This document shows, one piece after another, positions 1 through 8,453 of a stretch of 38,817 nucleotides of DNA. The stretch covers positions 1 to 38,817 of the forward strand of contig CAZIDL010000019.1 of the NCBI GenBank assembly GCA_964537825.1, given 5' to 3'. This stretch comes from CAZIDL01 sp964537825. GTDB taxonomy: Bacteria > Bacteroidota > Bacteroidia > Flavobacteriales_D > CAYVSK01. The notes beneath the pieces are model-generated. The model was not told the DNA's origin. It ran no database searches and worked only from the letters and a program-made list of their open reading frames with translations. The stretch's first letter is position 1; each line of letters starts with the position of its first letter. A program made the position numbers and the translations under genes.

Positions 1-6
1 CATGGG

Positions 7-1833
7 TCAGCCGAAGCGTTTGGCTAGCTCGTCGAGCGTAAATGTAACAATAGTGGCTTTTTTATCCGGGGTGTAATAGGGCTGCTCACAGGCAAAGAGG
101 CGATCGATCAGGTCGCTCATTTCGGGCTCGCTAAGGTTTTGGCCTTGCCGCACCGCGCTGCTCCGGGCCAGCCCTAATGCGATACGTTGGGCTTGTCCGT
201 CATTGGGATCGTTTCGTTCTTCCCGAGCAGCTTCCAAGAGGGATTGCACCAACTCCTCCGGCTCTCGCTCTCCCGCATCCGATGGTACGCCGTTCACCAC
301 GATCGCATTCTTGCCGAATTCCTCGATATCGAAACCCATCCCTTTGAGCTTTTGCATCATGCCCCGCAAGAGTTCGAGATCCCCGGCGTCGAGTTCCAGG
401 GTCTTCGGAAAGAGAAGCTGTTGGCTTTGTCCTTGTCCCACATGTTGAATGAAGGCTTCGTAAAGGATCCGTTGGTGGGCTTTTTGTTGATCGATCAGGA
501 TGAAGCCTGAGCGTATAGGGGAGAGAATGTAGCTTGCATGGAGCTGATAGGGTGGGGCTGAAGGGGACCCTTCTTCAGGGCTTTCCTGTTGCCCGGAGGG
601 TAGGATCCGTTCTTCGCTCTCATCCCCTTCCAGAGGCCGGTACAGTTCCTGCCGACCGGAAGGAGGGCGTTGCTTCGTTCCCGGAGGGGGTGCGGGACCG
701 CTGCTTTTGCTCCGCCCTTCTTCCTCAAAGGGGTTGTAATCAGGATTAAGGTGGATCTTCGGAGGAGGGACGGGGCCATCTCCTTCTTTGCGGAGCGGAG
801 GTTCGAAACTCGTTTCCTGATCGAAGTCGAGGCTCGGAGCGATGTTGAATTGGCCGAGGGACCGCTTGACGGATGCTTGAAGGATTGCGTGCACGGCCTT
901 TTCGTCGTCGAATTTGATCTCCGTTTTCGTCGGATGAACGTTGATGTCGATCCTGGAGGGGTCGATGCTCAGATAAAGGAAGTATGAGGGATGTTCTTCC
1001 TGGGGGATCAGCTCCTCGTAAGCTGAAGCGATCGCTCGATCAAGGTAATAGTGTTTGATGAAACGTTCGTTGACGAAGAGGTACTGTTCGCCGCGCTTCT
1101 TTTTGGCGTATTCCGGTTTCACTACGAATCCTTCGAGGTGAACGATGTCCGTTTCTTCCTCGACGGGGACGAGGCGTTGATCGTATTTCTTACCGAGGAG
1201 GTTGACGATGCGTTGGCGCGTGCTGGCTGGTGGAAGCTCGTGGACGGGATCCCCCTCGTTCTGCATCTGCATGCGTAGCCCGGGATGGGTGAGAGCGACG
1301 CGCTGGAATTCCTCGATCGCGTGCTTGATCTCCACTGGATCGGAGCGGAGGAAATTGCGGCGGGCCGGAACGTTGTAGAAGAGGTTCTTGACCTGCACCG
1401 TCGTGCCGACCGGGCAATTGCAGGGTTCGTGTTCCACCACTTCCCCGCCTTCGATGCGGATCCGCGTCCCCATCCGCTCTTCCTGGGGACGGGTCTTCAT
1501 TTCCACATGAGCGATGGCTGCGATCGAAGCGAGGGCTTCTCCACGAAAACCTTTGGTGCGTATCGAAAAAAGGTCGTCCGGTCCCTCGATCTTGGAGGTG
1601 GCGTGTCGTTCAAAGGCCATCCGGGCATCGTCGTCGGCCATCCCAGCGCCATCGTCGGTCACCTGGATCAGGGTTTTGCCTGCGTTCCGGATCAGGAGTT
1701 CGATCCGCGTCGCATTTGCATCGACGGCATTCTCCAATAGTTCCTTTACGACGGACGCGGGTCGTTGGACGACCTCCCCGGCCGCGATCCGGTCGGCCAC
1801 TCGGTCCGACAATCGATGTACGAGGCCGCCCAT
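7..1833 (-). CDS. mutL: DNA mismatch repair protein MutL
   Basis: The 608-residue protein is a GHKL ATPase that couples MutS mismatch recognition to downstream repair. The N-terminal half carries the family signatures IAAGEVVQRPASVVKELLEN, DDGAGM, the HATSKI segment and GFRGEALASI. A low-complexity Pro/Ser/Glu linker at about residues 345-420 leads to the C-terminal dimerisation domain. The usual endonuclease motif DQHA-x2-E-x4-E appears here as DQQKAHQRILYE, so the motif His and first Glu are both Gln. The ATG lies 3 nt after the stop of the upstream small gene, indicating an operon. After the mutL stop there are 3 nt and then an ATG at window bases 3..1 on the minus strand, so another co-directional gene probably starts at the window edge. 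In other Bacteroidota a rhomboid protease is often found there, but that is only an inference. Confidence 0.97.
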   Translation of the reverse strand: MGGLVHRLSDRVADRIAAGEVVQRPASVVKELLENAVDANATRIELLIRNAGKTLIQVTDDGAGMADDDARMAFERHATSKIEGPDDLFSIRTKGFRGEALASIAAIAHVEMKTRPQEERMGTRIRIEGGEVVEHEPCNCPVGTTVQVKNLFYNVPARRNFLRSDPVEIKHAIEEFQRVALTHPGLRMQMQNEGDPVHELPPASTRQRIVNLLGKKYDQRLVPVEEETDIVHLEGFVVKPEYAKKKRGEQYLFVNERFIKHYYLDRAIASAYEELIPQEEHPSYFLYLSIDPSRIDINVHPTKTEIKFDDEKAVHAILQASVKRSLGQFNIAPSLDFDQETSFEPPLRKEGDGPVPPPKIHLNPDYNPFEEEGRSKSSGPAPPPGTKQRPPSGRQELYRPLEGDESEERILPSGQQESPEEGSPSAPPYQLHASYILSPIRSGFILIDQQKAHQRILYEAFIQHVGQGQSQQLLFPKTLELDAGDLELLRGMMQKLKGMGFDIEEFGKNAIVVNGVPSDAGEREPEELVQSLLEAAREERNDPNDGQAQRIALGLARSSAVRQGQNLSEPEMSDLIDRLFACEQPYYTPDKKATIVTFTLDELAKRFG

Positions 1834-1836
1834 GCC

Positions 1837-2154
1837 TTAGAAACGGTCCAAGTATAAGAAGATGATCCAGATGAAAAGGCAAAGGAGCACGAGGATGATC
1901 AGGAGCCGCAGGTTCGCCCGTGCGGCCTCTCCCTTGGCCTCTTTCGTCCGCCAGGAGGACCGCATCCGTTCCCTGAAGCCCTCAGGGTCGTGATGCCCTT
2001 CCGCCTTTTCCTGCGCCAATTCCCGTTCGATCATCTGGCGCCTTTTCTCCCGTTCCTCTTTTTCCGGGTTGTAATAACGGGGCTGATAGGAGAAGGCTTT
2101 GGGGCCTCCTCCCTTGAAGATGCGAAATACGGGTGGCATCTTGGAACGGCTCAT
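1837..2154 (-). CDS. Small conserved single-pass membrane protein upstream of mutL
   Basis: A 105-residue protein of unknown function. The N-terminal part is basic and proline/tyrosine rich (FSYQPRYYNPEKEERE), followed by a highly charged, probably helical stretch. One C-terminal transmembrane segment (LRLLIILVLLCLFIWIIFLYL) makes it a tail-anchored-like protein with its bulk presumably in the cytoplasm. I chose the ATG at 2154 (MSRSKMPP) over an upstream in-frame start at 2178, because a TAnnTTTG promoter box lies 5 nt before it, which would put transcription start at or near this ATG. It is 3 nt from mutL and in the same orientation, so co-transcription is likely. No enzymatic motif is visible and I assign no function. 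Confidence 0.75.
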   Translation of the reverse strand: MSRSKMPPVFRIFKGGGPKAFSYQPRYYNPEKEEREKRRQMIERELAQEKAEGHHDPEGFRERMRSSWRTKEAKGEAARANLRLLIILVLLCLFIWIIFLYLDRF

Positions 2155-2159
2155 GGGAA

Positions 2160-2167
2160 CAAAGTTA
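2160..2167 (-). promoter_or_regulatory. Bacteroidota -7 promoter box (TAACTTTG), leaderless-type spacing
   Basis: On the minus strand TAACTTTG matches the Bacteroidota -7 consensus TAnnTTTG and is followed by TTCCC and the ATG at 2154. The 5-nt spacing would place the transcription start at about the A of the start codon. I see no good -33 TTTG element. The same box-to-ATG spacing recurs at 21305 and 33389. Confidence 0.5.
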
Positions 2168-2320
2168 GAGCCCACCAACGGGCCTTCCCTCCTTAATTTT
2201 CAACGATCGGAGCGGCCGATCGTTCATTCGATATTAAAAGCTGAACGTGGAGAAGATCCATATAGCGGTCCCACCGTGCCGGTCAAGCACCGTATCTTTA
2301 TGAACTTCCCGCTAACGGAT

Positions 2321-5300
2321 ATGTACCGCTCTTTCACATACCAGATCCGTATGGTGTTCCTTTTCCTGCCGGTGCTCTTCATCGCTTTGATAGGCATGGA
2401 CCCCGGCAAGGAAGGAAAGGGCCGTCCGGTCGCGGAAACCTTCGATCAGGGACCTCCGTTCCTTAAAGGAGAGCATGCGTGGGCTGATTCGGTGATGGAC
2501 AGCCTTTCGCTTCGGGAACGGATCGGCCAACTCTTCATGGTCGCCGCTTATTCGAACAAAGGTCCCGAGCATCGAGCTCGTATCGAACGGCTTATCCGGG
2601 AGCATCACATCGGCGGGTTGATCTTCTTTCAGGGCACTCCCAAGCGCCAGGTGAAGCTTACGGAGCATTATCAGAGCATTAGCGATATTCCCCTGATGAT
2701 CGGTATGGATGCTGAATGGGGACTAGCGATGCGGCTCGACAGCACCCTCGAATATCCGCGTCAAATGGCTTTGGGTGCTTTGCGTAACGAGGCGCTCGTT
2801 CGACGGATGGGGCATAGGATCGGCCAGCAATGCCGGCGTATCGGCGTCCATATCAATTTCGCTCCGGTGATGGACGTCAACAACAACCCGAAGAACCCCG
2901 TCATCAACGAGCGTTCCTTTGGGGAGGATCCCTATCGGGTGGCCCGCAAGGGGATCGCTTATGCAAAAGGGCTTCAGTCCGAAGGTGTGCTCGCTACGGC
3001 CAAGCATTTTCCAGGACACGGCGATACCGACACGGATTCTCACCATGCCCTTCCCCGCATCATGCATGATCGGGAACGTCTCGATTCAGTAGAGCTTTAC
3101 CCTTTTCAGCGGGCCATTGACCGGGGGATCGGAGGGATGATGGTCGCTCACCTCAACATTCCGGCCCTCGATTCCACGCCCAATAGCGTTTCCACGCTTT
3201 CAAAGCCGATCGTCTCGGATCTCCTTAAGGAGGAAATGGGGTTCGAGGGACTCAGTTTTACGGACGCGCTCAACATGAAGGCCGTGAGCGATCGCTATGC
3301 CCCCGGAAAAGTGGAGCTGAAAGCCTTTCAGGCGGGCAACGATGTCCTCCTTTTTCCCGAGCATGTCCCGGAAGCGATCGATCGGATCGCGAACGCGGTC
3401 GAGGAAGGGCGGATACCGGAAGAACGCATCGATGAAAGCTGTCGAAAGATCTTGATGTTCAAGGAGTGGGCGGGGCTTGCTGAACGCGATAGCATTCCGG
3501 TGAAAGGGGTCACAGAGGATCTGAATAGCAGTACTGATCGCGCTCTTCGGGACAAATTGGCGGCTGCTGCTCTAACGCTGACGAACCACGATGGAGAGAC
3601 ATTGCCTATCGAAGAGCTCGACCGCGATATCGCTTCCGTGGTGGTGGGGGATGATACGAGTAATGCTTTCCAGCGGACGTTGGACCGCTACAGCGATATC
3701 GAGCGTTATGCGCTTCCTCACCATGCATCCATGAGAGCCCGGAACGAGCTGATCGAGAAGGTGAAGGAGCATGAGCTTCTGATCGTAGGTGTTCTGGGAA
3801 CTTCCCGGTCCCCTTCCAGCGGTTTCGGGGTCCCTTCCAGTTCGGTTGAATTGGTTCAACGCATCACCGGACTCAAGAACAAGAGCGTCCTCGATCTTTT
3901 CGCGAATCCCTATGTTCTCTCTCGCTTTTACGGTGCCCAGAATGCTGATGCTGTACTGATATCCTATGATGACCGTCCGCTCTTTCAGCGTTTATCGGGT
4001 GAATTGATCTTTGGAGGACGTGTTGCGGAAGGGGTTCTGCCGATCACCGCATCCAGCTACTTTCAGGAAGGGGAAGGAGAGCAGTGGGAGCGCTCGATCC
4101 GATTCGCGAAAGCGTTGCCTGAAGAGGTGTCGCTCGATTCCCGCATCCTGGAACGGATGGACACCATAGCCCGCGAAGGGATCGAGGAGCAAGCCTACCC
4201 GGGTTGCCAGATCTTCGTGGCCCGCGACCGGAAGATCGTCCATCACAAAGCTTACGGGCATCACACCTACGAGGAGAAACGAAAGGTTCGGAAAAAGGAC
4301 ATTTACGACCTGGCTTCGATCACCAAGATCATGGCAACCACGTCCTCCATTATGAAGCTCATGGATGAAGGCAAAGTGGATATGGACCGTGCCCTTTGCG
4401 ACTATTTGCCCGAAATGGTGGATACTTGTTCCTATCGGAACGTCGTCCTCCGGGACATTTTGACGCATCGAGCAGGGCTCAAACCTTGGATCCCCTTTTA
4501 CAAGGAGACCCTTCATCACGGACAACCGGACTTCCGGATCTACAGCACGGATTCTTCTTCCAAGTACCGTTATCGGGTCGCTGACGAGCTCTTTATGAGC
4601 AAAAGTTACCGGGATAGCATCTTCAAACGCATCCTTTCAGCGGGTATCAAAAAGAGCAAAGAGTATCGCTACAGCGACCTTGGCTATTATTTGCTGATGC
4701 GGATCATCGAGAAACAGAGCGGGATGCCGCTCGAGGAATACGTGGAGGAGAATTTTTATGAGCCCCTCGATCTAAGAACGATGGGCTATCTTCCTCGCTA
4801 CGAGCATCCCATGGAGCGGATCGTGCCGACCGAGTACGACATGTATTTCCGCAAGCAATTGATCCACGGGGATGTGCACGATCCCGGAGCAGCGATGCTC
4901 GGCGGGGTGGGAGGACATGCTGGTGTTTTCTCCAATGCCCACGATGTAGGCGTTATGATGCAGATGTTCCTCGATGGAGGGACTTATGGGGGTGAACGTT
5001 TCATCGAGCAGTCCACCGTCCGAGAGTTCGCCGAATGTCAATTCTGCGGGGTTGATTCGATCGAGAATCGCAGGGGGATCGGCTTTGATAAACCCGTTCG
5101 CGATGGTGGGGCTGGACCGACCTGCAATTGCGTCTCTTATGAGAGCTTTGGACATAGTGGATTTACCGGCACCCTTGCCTGGGCAGATCCCGATGAAGGG
5201 ATCGTTTACGTCTTCCTTTCCAACCGGGTGTATCCTACGGCCAAAAACCGCAAGATCATCGATAAGGATATTCGGACGCGCATCCAACAGGCGATCTACG

Positions 5301-5350
5301 ATGCTACCCTGGACAGCGCATCCCGATCGATCGATCTGAGCCAAAAGTGA
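2321..5350 (+). CDS. Beta-N-acetylglucosaminidase (GH3) fused to a serine beta-lactamase-type domain
   Basis: A two-domain exported enzyme of about 1009 residues. A hydrophobic N-terminal segment (VFLFLPVLFIALIG) is a signal peptide or anchor. The first half is a NagZ-like glycoside hydrolase family 3 domain with KHFPGHGDTDTDSHHALP from about residue 228 and a probable nucleophile Asp at about 315 (SFTDALNMKAV). The second half, from about residue 600, is a class C beta-lactamase/esterase-type domain. It has SITK at 666-669 (SxxK), YSD at 784-786 in place of YxN, and HSG at 945 in place of KTG. Such fusions are known in Bacteroidota, where they probably trim or recycle peptidoglycan. The start is uncertain: ATGs at 2300, 2321 and 2351 are all possible, with TATCTTTA at 2293-2300 as a weak -7 box. 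bshA follows 61 nt downstream. Confidence 0.93.
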   Translation: MYRSFTYQIRMVFLFLPVLFIALIGMDPGKEGKGRPVAETFDQGPPFLKGEHAWADSVMDSLSLRERIGQLFMVAAYSNKGPEHRARIERLIREHHIGGLIFFQGTPKRQVKLTEHYQSISDIPLMIGMDAEWGLAMRLDSTLEYPRQMALGALRNEALVRRMGHRIGQQCRRIGVHINFAPVMDVNNNPKNPVINERSFGEDPYRVARKGIAYAKGLQSEGVLATAKHFPGHGDTDTDSHHALPRIMHDRERLDSVELYPFQRAIDRGIGGMMVAHLNIPALDSTPNSVSTLSKPIVSDLLKEEMGFEGLSFTDALNMKAVSDRYAPGKVELKAFQAGNDVLLFPEHVPEAIDRIANAVEEGRIPEERIDESCRKILMFKEWAGLAERDSIPVKGVTEDLNSSTDRALRDKLAAAALTLTNHDGETLPIEELDRDIASVVVGDDTSNAFQRTLDRYSDIERYALPHHASMRARNELIEKVKEHELLIVGVLGTSRSPSSGFGVPSSSVELVQRITGLKNKSVLDLFANPYVLSRFYGAQNADAVLISYDDRPLFQRLSGELIFGGRVAEGVLPITASSYFQEGEGEQWERSIRFAKALPEEVSLDSRILERMDTIAREGIEEQAYPGCQIFVARDRKIVHHKAYGHHTYEEKRKVRKKDIYDLASITKIMATTSSIMKLMDEGKVDMDRALCDYLPEMVDTCSYRNVVLRDILTHRAGLKPWIPFYKETLHHGQPDFRIYSTDSSSKYRYRVADELFMSKSYRDSIFKRILSAGIKKSKEYRYSDLGYYLLMRIIEKQSGMPLEEYVEENFYEPLDLRTMGYLPRYEHPMERIVPTEYDMYFRKQLIHGDVHDPGAAMLGGVGGHAGVFSNAHDVGVMMQMFLDGGTYGGERFIEQSTVREFAECQFCGVDSIENRRGIGFDKPVRDGGAGPTCNCVSYESFGHSGFTGTLAWADPDEGIVYVFLSNRVYPTAKNRKIIDKDIRTRIQQAIYDATLDSASRSIDLSQK

Positions 5351-5411
5351 ACAGGAACGGGGATCCGCTGTTCTTTTTTACGATGAACGATCACAGCAGC
5401 CTTACACACCC

Positions 5412-6548
5412 ATGAAGATCGGTATCGTCTGTTATCCGACGTACGGCGGGAGCGGCGTCGTAGCTACGGAACTGGGGAAGGGACTCGCCCGGAAAGGCCA
5501 TGAGGTCCATTTCATAACCTATAGCGAACCGGTAAGGCTCGGATCCTTTTCGGGTAATATTTTCTTTCACGAAGTCTATGTGAGCGAATATCCCCTCTTT
5601 AAGTATCAGCCTTACGAACTGGTGCTCACGAGCAAACTGGTGGATGTTGCCAAGCACGAGGGCCTCGACCTTTTCCACGTGCATTACGCGATCCCGCACG
5701 CCTCCGCTGCCTGTATGGCACAGCGGATCCTTGCCAGCGAAGGGTTCCATGTACCCGTTATTACCACCCTTCATGGTACTGATATCACCTTGGTGGGACG
5801 GGATTCTTCCTTCGAGCCGGTCATCAGTTATGCGATAGAAACTTCGGATGCTGTAACGGCTGTCTCCGAGAGCCTTCGCAATGATACTTATGAGCACTTT
5901 CGGGTCAATAAAGCCATCGAGGTCATTCCGAATTTCGTGGAGCTCGATCGATACCGGACGGAAGTGGATGAAACGCTTCGTAGGGCCTACGCACCGAATG
6001 GGGAACGCATCCTCATCCATACTTCCAACTTCCGGAAGGTAAAGCGGGTGGAGGATATCGTGCGCATTTTCTCAAGGATAAGGGAGGAGGTCCCGGCCAA
6101 ACTCCTGCTTATCGGGGACGGGCCGGAACGCCAGAACATAGAAGCGCTTTGCCGGGAGATGGGAACTTGTCAGGACATCCTCTTTTTAGGGAAACTTCGT
6201 AATACGGAGGAAGTGCTTCCCCTCGCCGATCTCTTCCTTCTGACCTCTGAAACGGAGAGTTTCGGATTAGCGGCTCTGGAAGCCATGGCGTCCTCCGTTC
6301 CGGTTATATCCACCAACGCGGGAGGCATCCCGGAGGTCAACGAGGATGGTGTGAGCGGGTATTTAAGTCCTGTAGGGGATGTGGAGCACATGGCGAACAA
6401 TGCGCTCAGATTGCTCCATGATCCCGAGCTCTTGAAACGCTTTAAACAACAAGCTCGCGAACGGGCGGAACGTTTCGACCTCTGCAAAGTGATGCCCCTC
6501 TATGAGGAGCTCTATCAAAGGATCCTGGAGGGGGAACCATCCCTCTGA
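5412..6548 (+). CDS. bshA: N-acetyl-alpha-D-glucosaminyl L-malate synthase BshA
   Basis: A 378-residue family 4 glycosyltransferase that joins GlcNAc from UDP-GlcNAc to L-malate, the first step of bacillithiol synthesis. The N-terminus MKIGIVCYPTYGGSGVVATE is characteristic of BshA. The acceptor domain has the HVHYAIPHA stretch and TTLHGTDITLVG. The C-terminal nucleotide-sugar domain has GDGPER and the ETESFGLAALEAMA segment (E-x7-E) at about residues 278-295. The length is normal for the family. It follows the GH3/beta-lactamase fusion after only 61 nt and may share its transcript. GlcNAc-releasing and GlcNAc-using genes side by side may reflect shared substrate economy, but that is inference. 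Confidence 0.95.
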   Translation: MKIGIVCYPTYGGSGVVATELGKGLARKGHEVHFITYSEPVRLGSFSGNIFFHEVYVSEYPLFKYQPYELVLTSKLVDVAKHEGLDLFHVHYAIPHASAACMAQRILASEGFHVPVITTLHGTDITLVGRDSSFEPVISYAIETSDAVTAVSESLRNDTYEHFRVNKAIEVIPNFVELDRYRTEVDETLRRAYAPNGERILIHTSNFRKVKRVEDIVRIFSRIREEVPAKLLLIGDGPERQNIEALCREMGTCQDILFLGKLRNTEEVLPLADLFLLTSETESFGLAALEAMASSVPVISTNAGGIPEVNEDGVSGYLSPVGDVEHMANNALRLLHDPELLKRFKQQARERAERFDLCKVMPLYEELYQRILEGEPSL

Positions 6549-6606
6549 GGCTTCGAACATCGCGGCCATTTTGCTTGTTCCGATCACAAAACAAAAGCTA
6601 GGCTCT

Positions 6607-7116
6607 ATGAACAATGGAGGAACCCAGCTAAAAGACCTGCTCTATCATCGGGTCGACCAGCTATACAGTAGTGAAGAACAGGAAATGGAGGCTTTTGGGA
6701 AAATGGTGGAATACCTGCATTCCCATGATCTTAAAGAGCTGTTCGTGCGGATCGGGGACCGAAGCAAGGAACATATAAGCCTTCTGGGGGATATCTTGGT
6801 CAGGCTCGATCAAAAAGCAAGTCATCGAAAGGTACAGATGACCCAGGGGATATTGGATGAAGGATGGTTGGCCATCAAAAAGTGCAAGGCCCCTGAGGTC
6901 CTCGATGCCTCCCTGCTTTCAGTGGCCCAGCAGATGAAACACTACGAGATCGCGGGTTACAGGGCCATCCGTTCCTACGCCAATACCATCGGGTATCAGG
7001 ATATCGCCTCTACTATTAAGGATATCCTGGAAGAAGAAGAAAAAGAGGATGCTGAATTGACCCGGATCGCTCGAGAAGAGATCAACAAGAGCGCTCTCGA
7101 CCCGAAAGTTGCTTAG
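6607..7116 (+). CDS. DUF892 (YciE/YciF-like) ferritin-like protein, copy 1
   Basis: A 169-residue all-helical protein resembling the DUF892 (PF05974) ferritin-like family, whose members are induced by stress and form four-helix bundles with a possible di-metal site. Family features seen are the opening LKDLLYHRVDQLYSSEEQ, a central EVLDASLLSVAQQMKHYEIAGYRA helix, and a glutamate-rich final helix (DILEEEEKEDAELTRIA). The Glu/His residues of QQMKHYE and the EEEEKE stretch are candidate metal ligands. I chose the ATG at 6607 because translation from 6502 would overlap bshA and add residues unlike the family. The partner copy follows at 7145. The biochemical function of the family is not firmly known. 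Confidence 0.8.
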   Translation: MNNGGTQLKDLLYHRVDQLYSSEEQEMEAFGKMVEYLHSHDLKELFVRIGDRSKEHISLLGDILVRLDQKASHRKVQMTQGILDEGWLAIKKCKAPEVLDASLLSVAQQMKHYEIAGYRAIRSYANTIGYQDIASTIKDILEEEEKEDAELTRIAREEINKSALDPKVA

Positions 7117-7144
7117 ATCAGGAAAGGGAAAAAAGGAAAAGCTT

Positions 7145-7639
7145 ATGGATAGCATTGCATCGCTCAAAGACCTTTTGATCGAAAAAGTGGACCGGACTTA
7201 TCGCTCGGAGAAGTTAAAGCTGGATCACCTTCCCGAATTACAGGATCAGCTCAGCTCCGAGCGTTCCATCGATCTCCTCCGGGATAATATCGAACGGACG
7301 CAACAGGCCTTGGAACGCCTCGAACGTATACTCGCTGAGTTGAAAGCTTCTTCCGGGGATGCGCCGTCCAAGGTCACTGAAGGTTGGATCGCGGATACCA
7401 AACGGACCATCAACGATCTTAAGGGGGCAGAGGTTATCGATTCGGCCATCGTGGCGGCCCTCCTCCAGATCGAGCATTACAATGCGGCAGCTTATGGGGC
7501 CATCTCCGCTTATGCGGAGCTCTTCGAGCATTATGAGGTCGCAGCCTTGTCTCAGGAATGCTTGAAGGCTTCGAAGGAAGCTTCCGAACAGATCCGAAAT
7601 AGAGCCGAAACGGAAATGGATCCCAGTTCGCTGGGTTGA
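7145..7639 (+). CDS. DUF892-like ferritin-like protein, copy 2
   Basis: A 164-residue paralogue of the preceding gene with the same layout: an opening IASLKDLLIEKVDRTYRSEK, a central helix with the QIEHYNAAAYGAI signature, and a final charged helix. The family Q-x-x-H/E-Y core is kept (QIEHYN here, QQMKHYE in copy 1), but the last helix is less acidic than in copy 1, so metal binding may differ. The ATG at 7145 is preceded by purine-rich AAAAAAGGAAAAG-like sequence that could serve as a ribosome site. It lies 28 nt after copy 1, consistent with a tandem duplication and one transcript. Confidence 0.72.
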   Translation: MDSIASLKDLLIEKVDRTYRSEKLKLDHLPELQDQLSSERSIDLLRDNIERTQQALERLERILAELKASSGDAPSKVTEGWIADTKRTINDLKGAEVIDSAIVAALLQIEHYNAAAYGAISAYAELFEHYEVAALSQECLKASKEASEQIRNRAETEMDPSSLG

Positions 7640-7662
7640 TGCCCTCTTAAGCGGCTCTGCTC

Positions 7663-8403
7663 ATGGAACGTTACATCGGTTGCTCCGGCTGGAATTTCAA
7701 GGACTGGAAAGAACGCTTTTATCCCGAAGGGCTTCCTCAAAAGGAATGGCTCTCCTATTATGCTGAAGTGTTCGGGTCCGTGGAGGTCAATGCCACTTTT
7801 TATCGGCTTCCCAAGGAGGATACTTTTCGCAAATGGTACGATGATACGCCTAAAGATTTCCGCTTTGCGCTGAAAGGGAGCCGTTATGTGACCCACCTCA
7901 AGAAACTGAAGGAGGTAGAACCTTATGTGAAGGATTTCTATGAGCAGAGCGCTCTTTTGGGGGATAAACTGGGATGCGTTTTATGGCAGTTGCCGGGGAA
8001 CTTCAAAAAGACCGAAAAGAACGTGGAGAAGCTCGAGAAATTCCTGAAAGCATTGCCGGAGCAGGTGGAGAACGCCATCGAATTCCGGGACGCGTCCTGG
8101 TTCGACGATCATATGCGCGAACTCCTCGCTGCTCATAAAGCGATCCCCTGTAGCATCTCCTCTTCCTTTGATGTCCCGGAAACGCTTGAGGAATGCGAAG
8201 GAACGGTCTACCTTCGTTTCCACGGAAAAGGGAAGGAGCGATACAAGTATTATTACGGTGAGGATGAATTGCGGAACTGGGCAGAGGCGATCCAGGCGAA
8301 GGGAGTTTCTCGCCTCTATGCTTATTTCAATAACGACTACTATGCCAACGGTCCCATGAACGGAAAAAGTTTTGCTTCGATGCTCGATCGAAAGAGCGCA
8401 TGA
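7663..8403 (+). CDS. DUF72 (YecE-family) TIM-barrel protein
   Basis: A 246-residue protein of the DUF72/YecE family, which adopts a TIM-barrel fold and has no settled function. Typical features are the N-terminal YIGCSGWNFKDWKERFYP, the VEVNATFYRLP strand, FRFALKGSRYVTHLKKL, LWQLPGNFKK, an AIEFRDASW strand, and YLRFHGKG followed by YAYFNNDYYANGP near the C-terminus. The length matches the family. It sits 23 nt after the DUF892 pair in the same direction, so it is probably part of the same stress-type cluster. Confidence 0.92.
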   Translation: MERYIGCSGWNFKDWKERFYPEGLPQKEWLSYYAEVFGSVEVNATFYRLPKEDTFRKWYDDTPKDFRFALKGSRYVTHLKKLKEVEPYVKDFYEQSALLGDKLGCVLWQLPGNFKKTEKNVEKLEKFLKALPEQVENAIEFRDASWFDDHMRELLAAHKAIPCSISSSFDVPETLEECEGTVYLRFHGKGKERYKYYYGEDELRNWAEAIQAKGVSRLYAYFNNDYYANGPMNGKSFASMLDRKSA

Positions 8404-8453
8404 AACAGGACTGATATTAAATTAGCATTTAAAGGAATAAAAAGGAATAGCAT

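Noticed and set aside
2099..2320. N-terminal extension of 74 codons on the GH3/beta-lactamase fusion
   Set aside because: The extension overlaps the divergent small gene, is not signal-like and would bury the real signal peptide inside the protein.
4316..5350. Antibiotic-resistance beta-lactamase
   Set aside because: The domain has YSD and HSG in place of YxN and KTG and is fused to a NagZ-like glycosidase, which fits a peptidoglycan-processing esterase or peptidase better.
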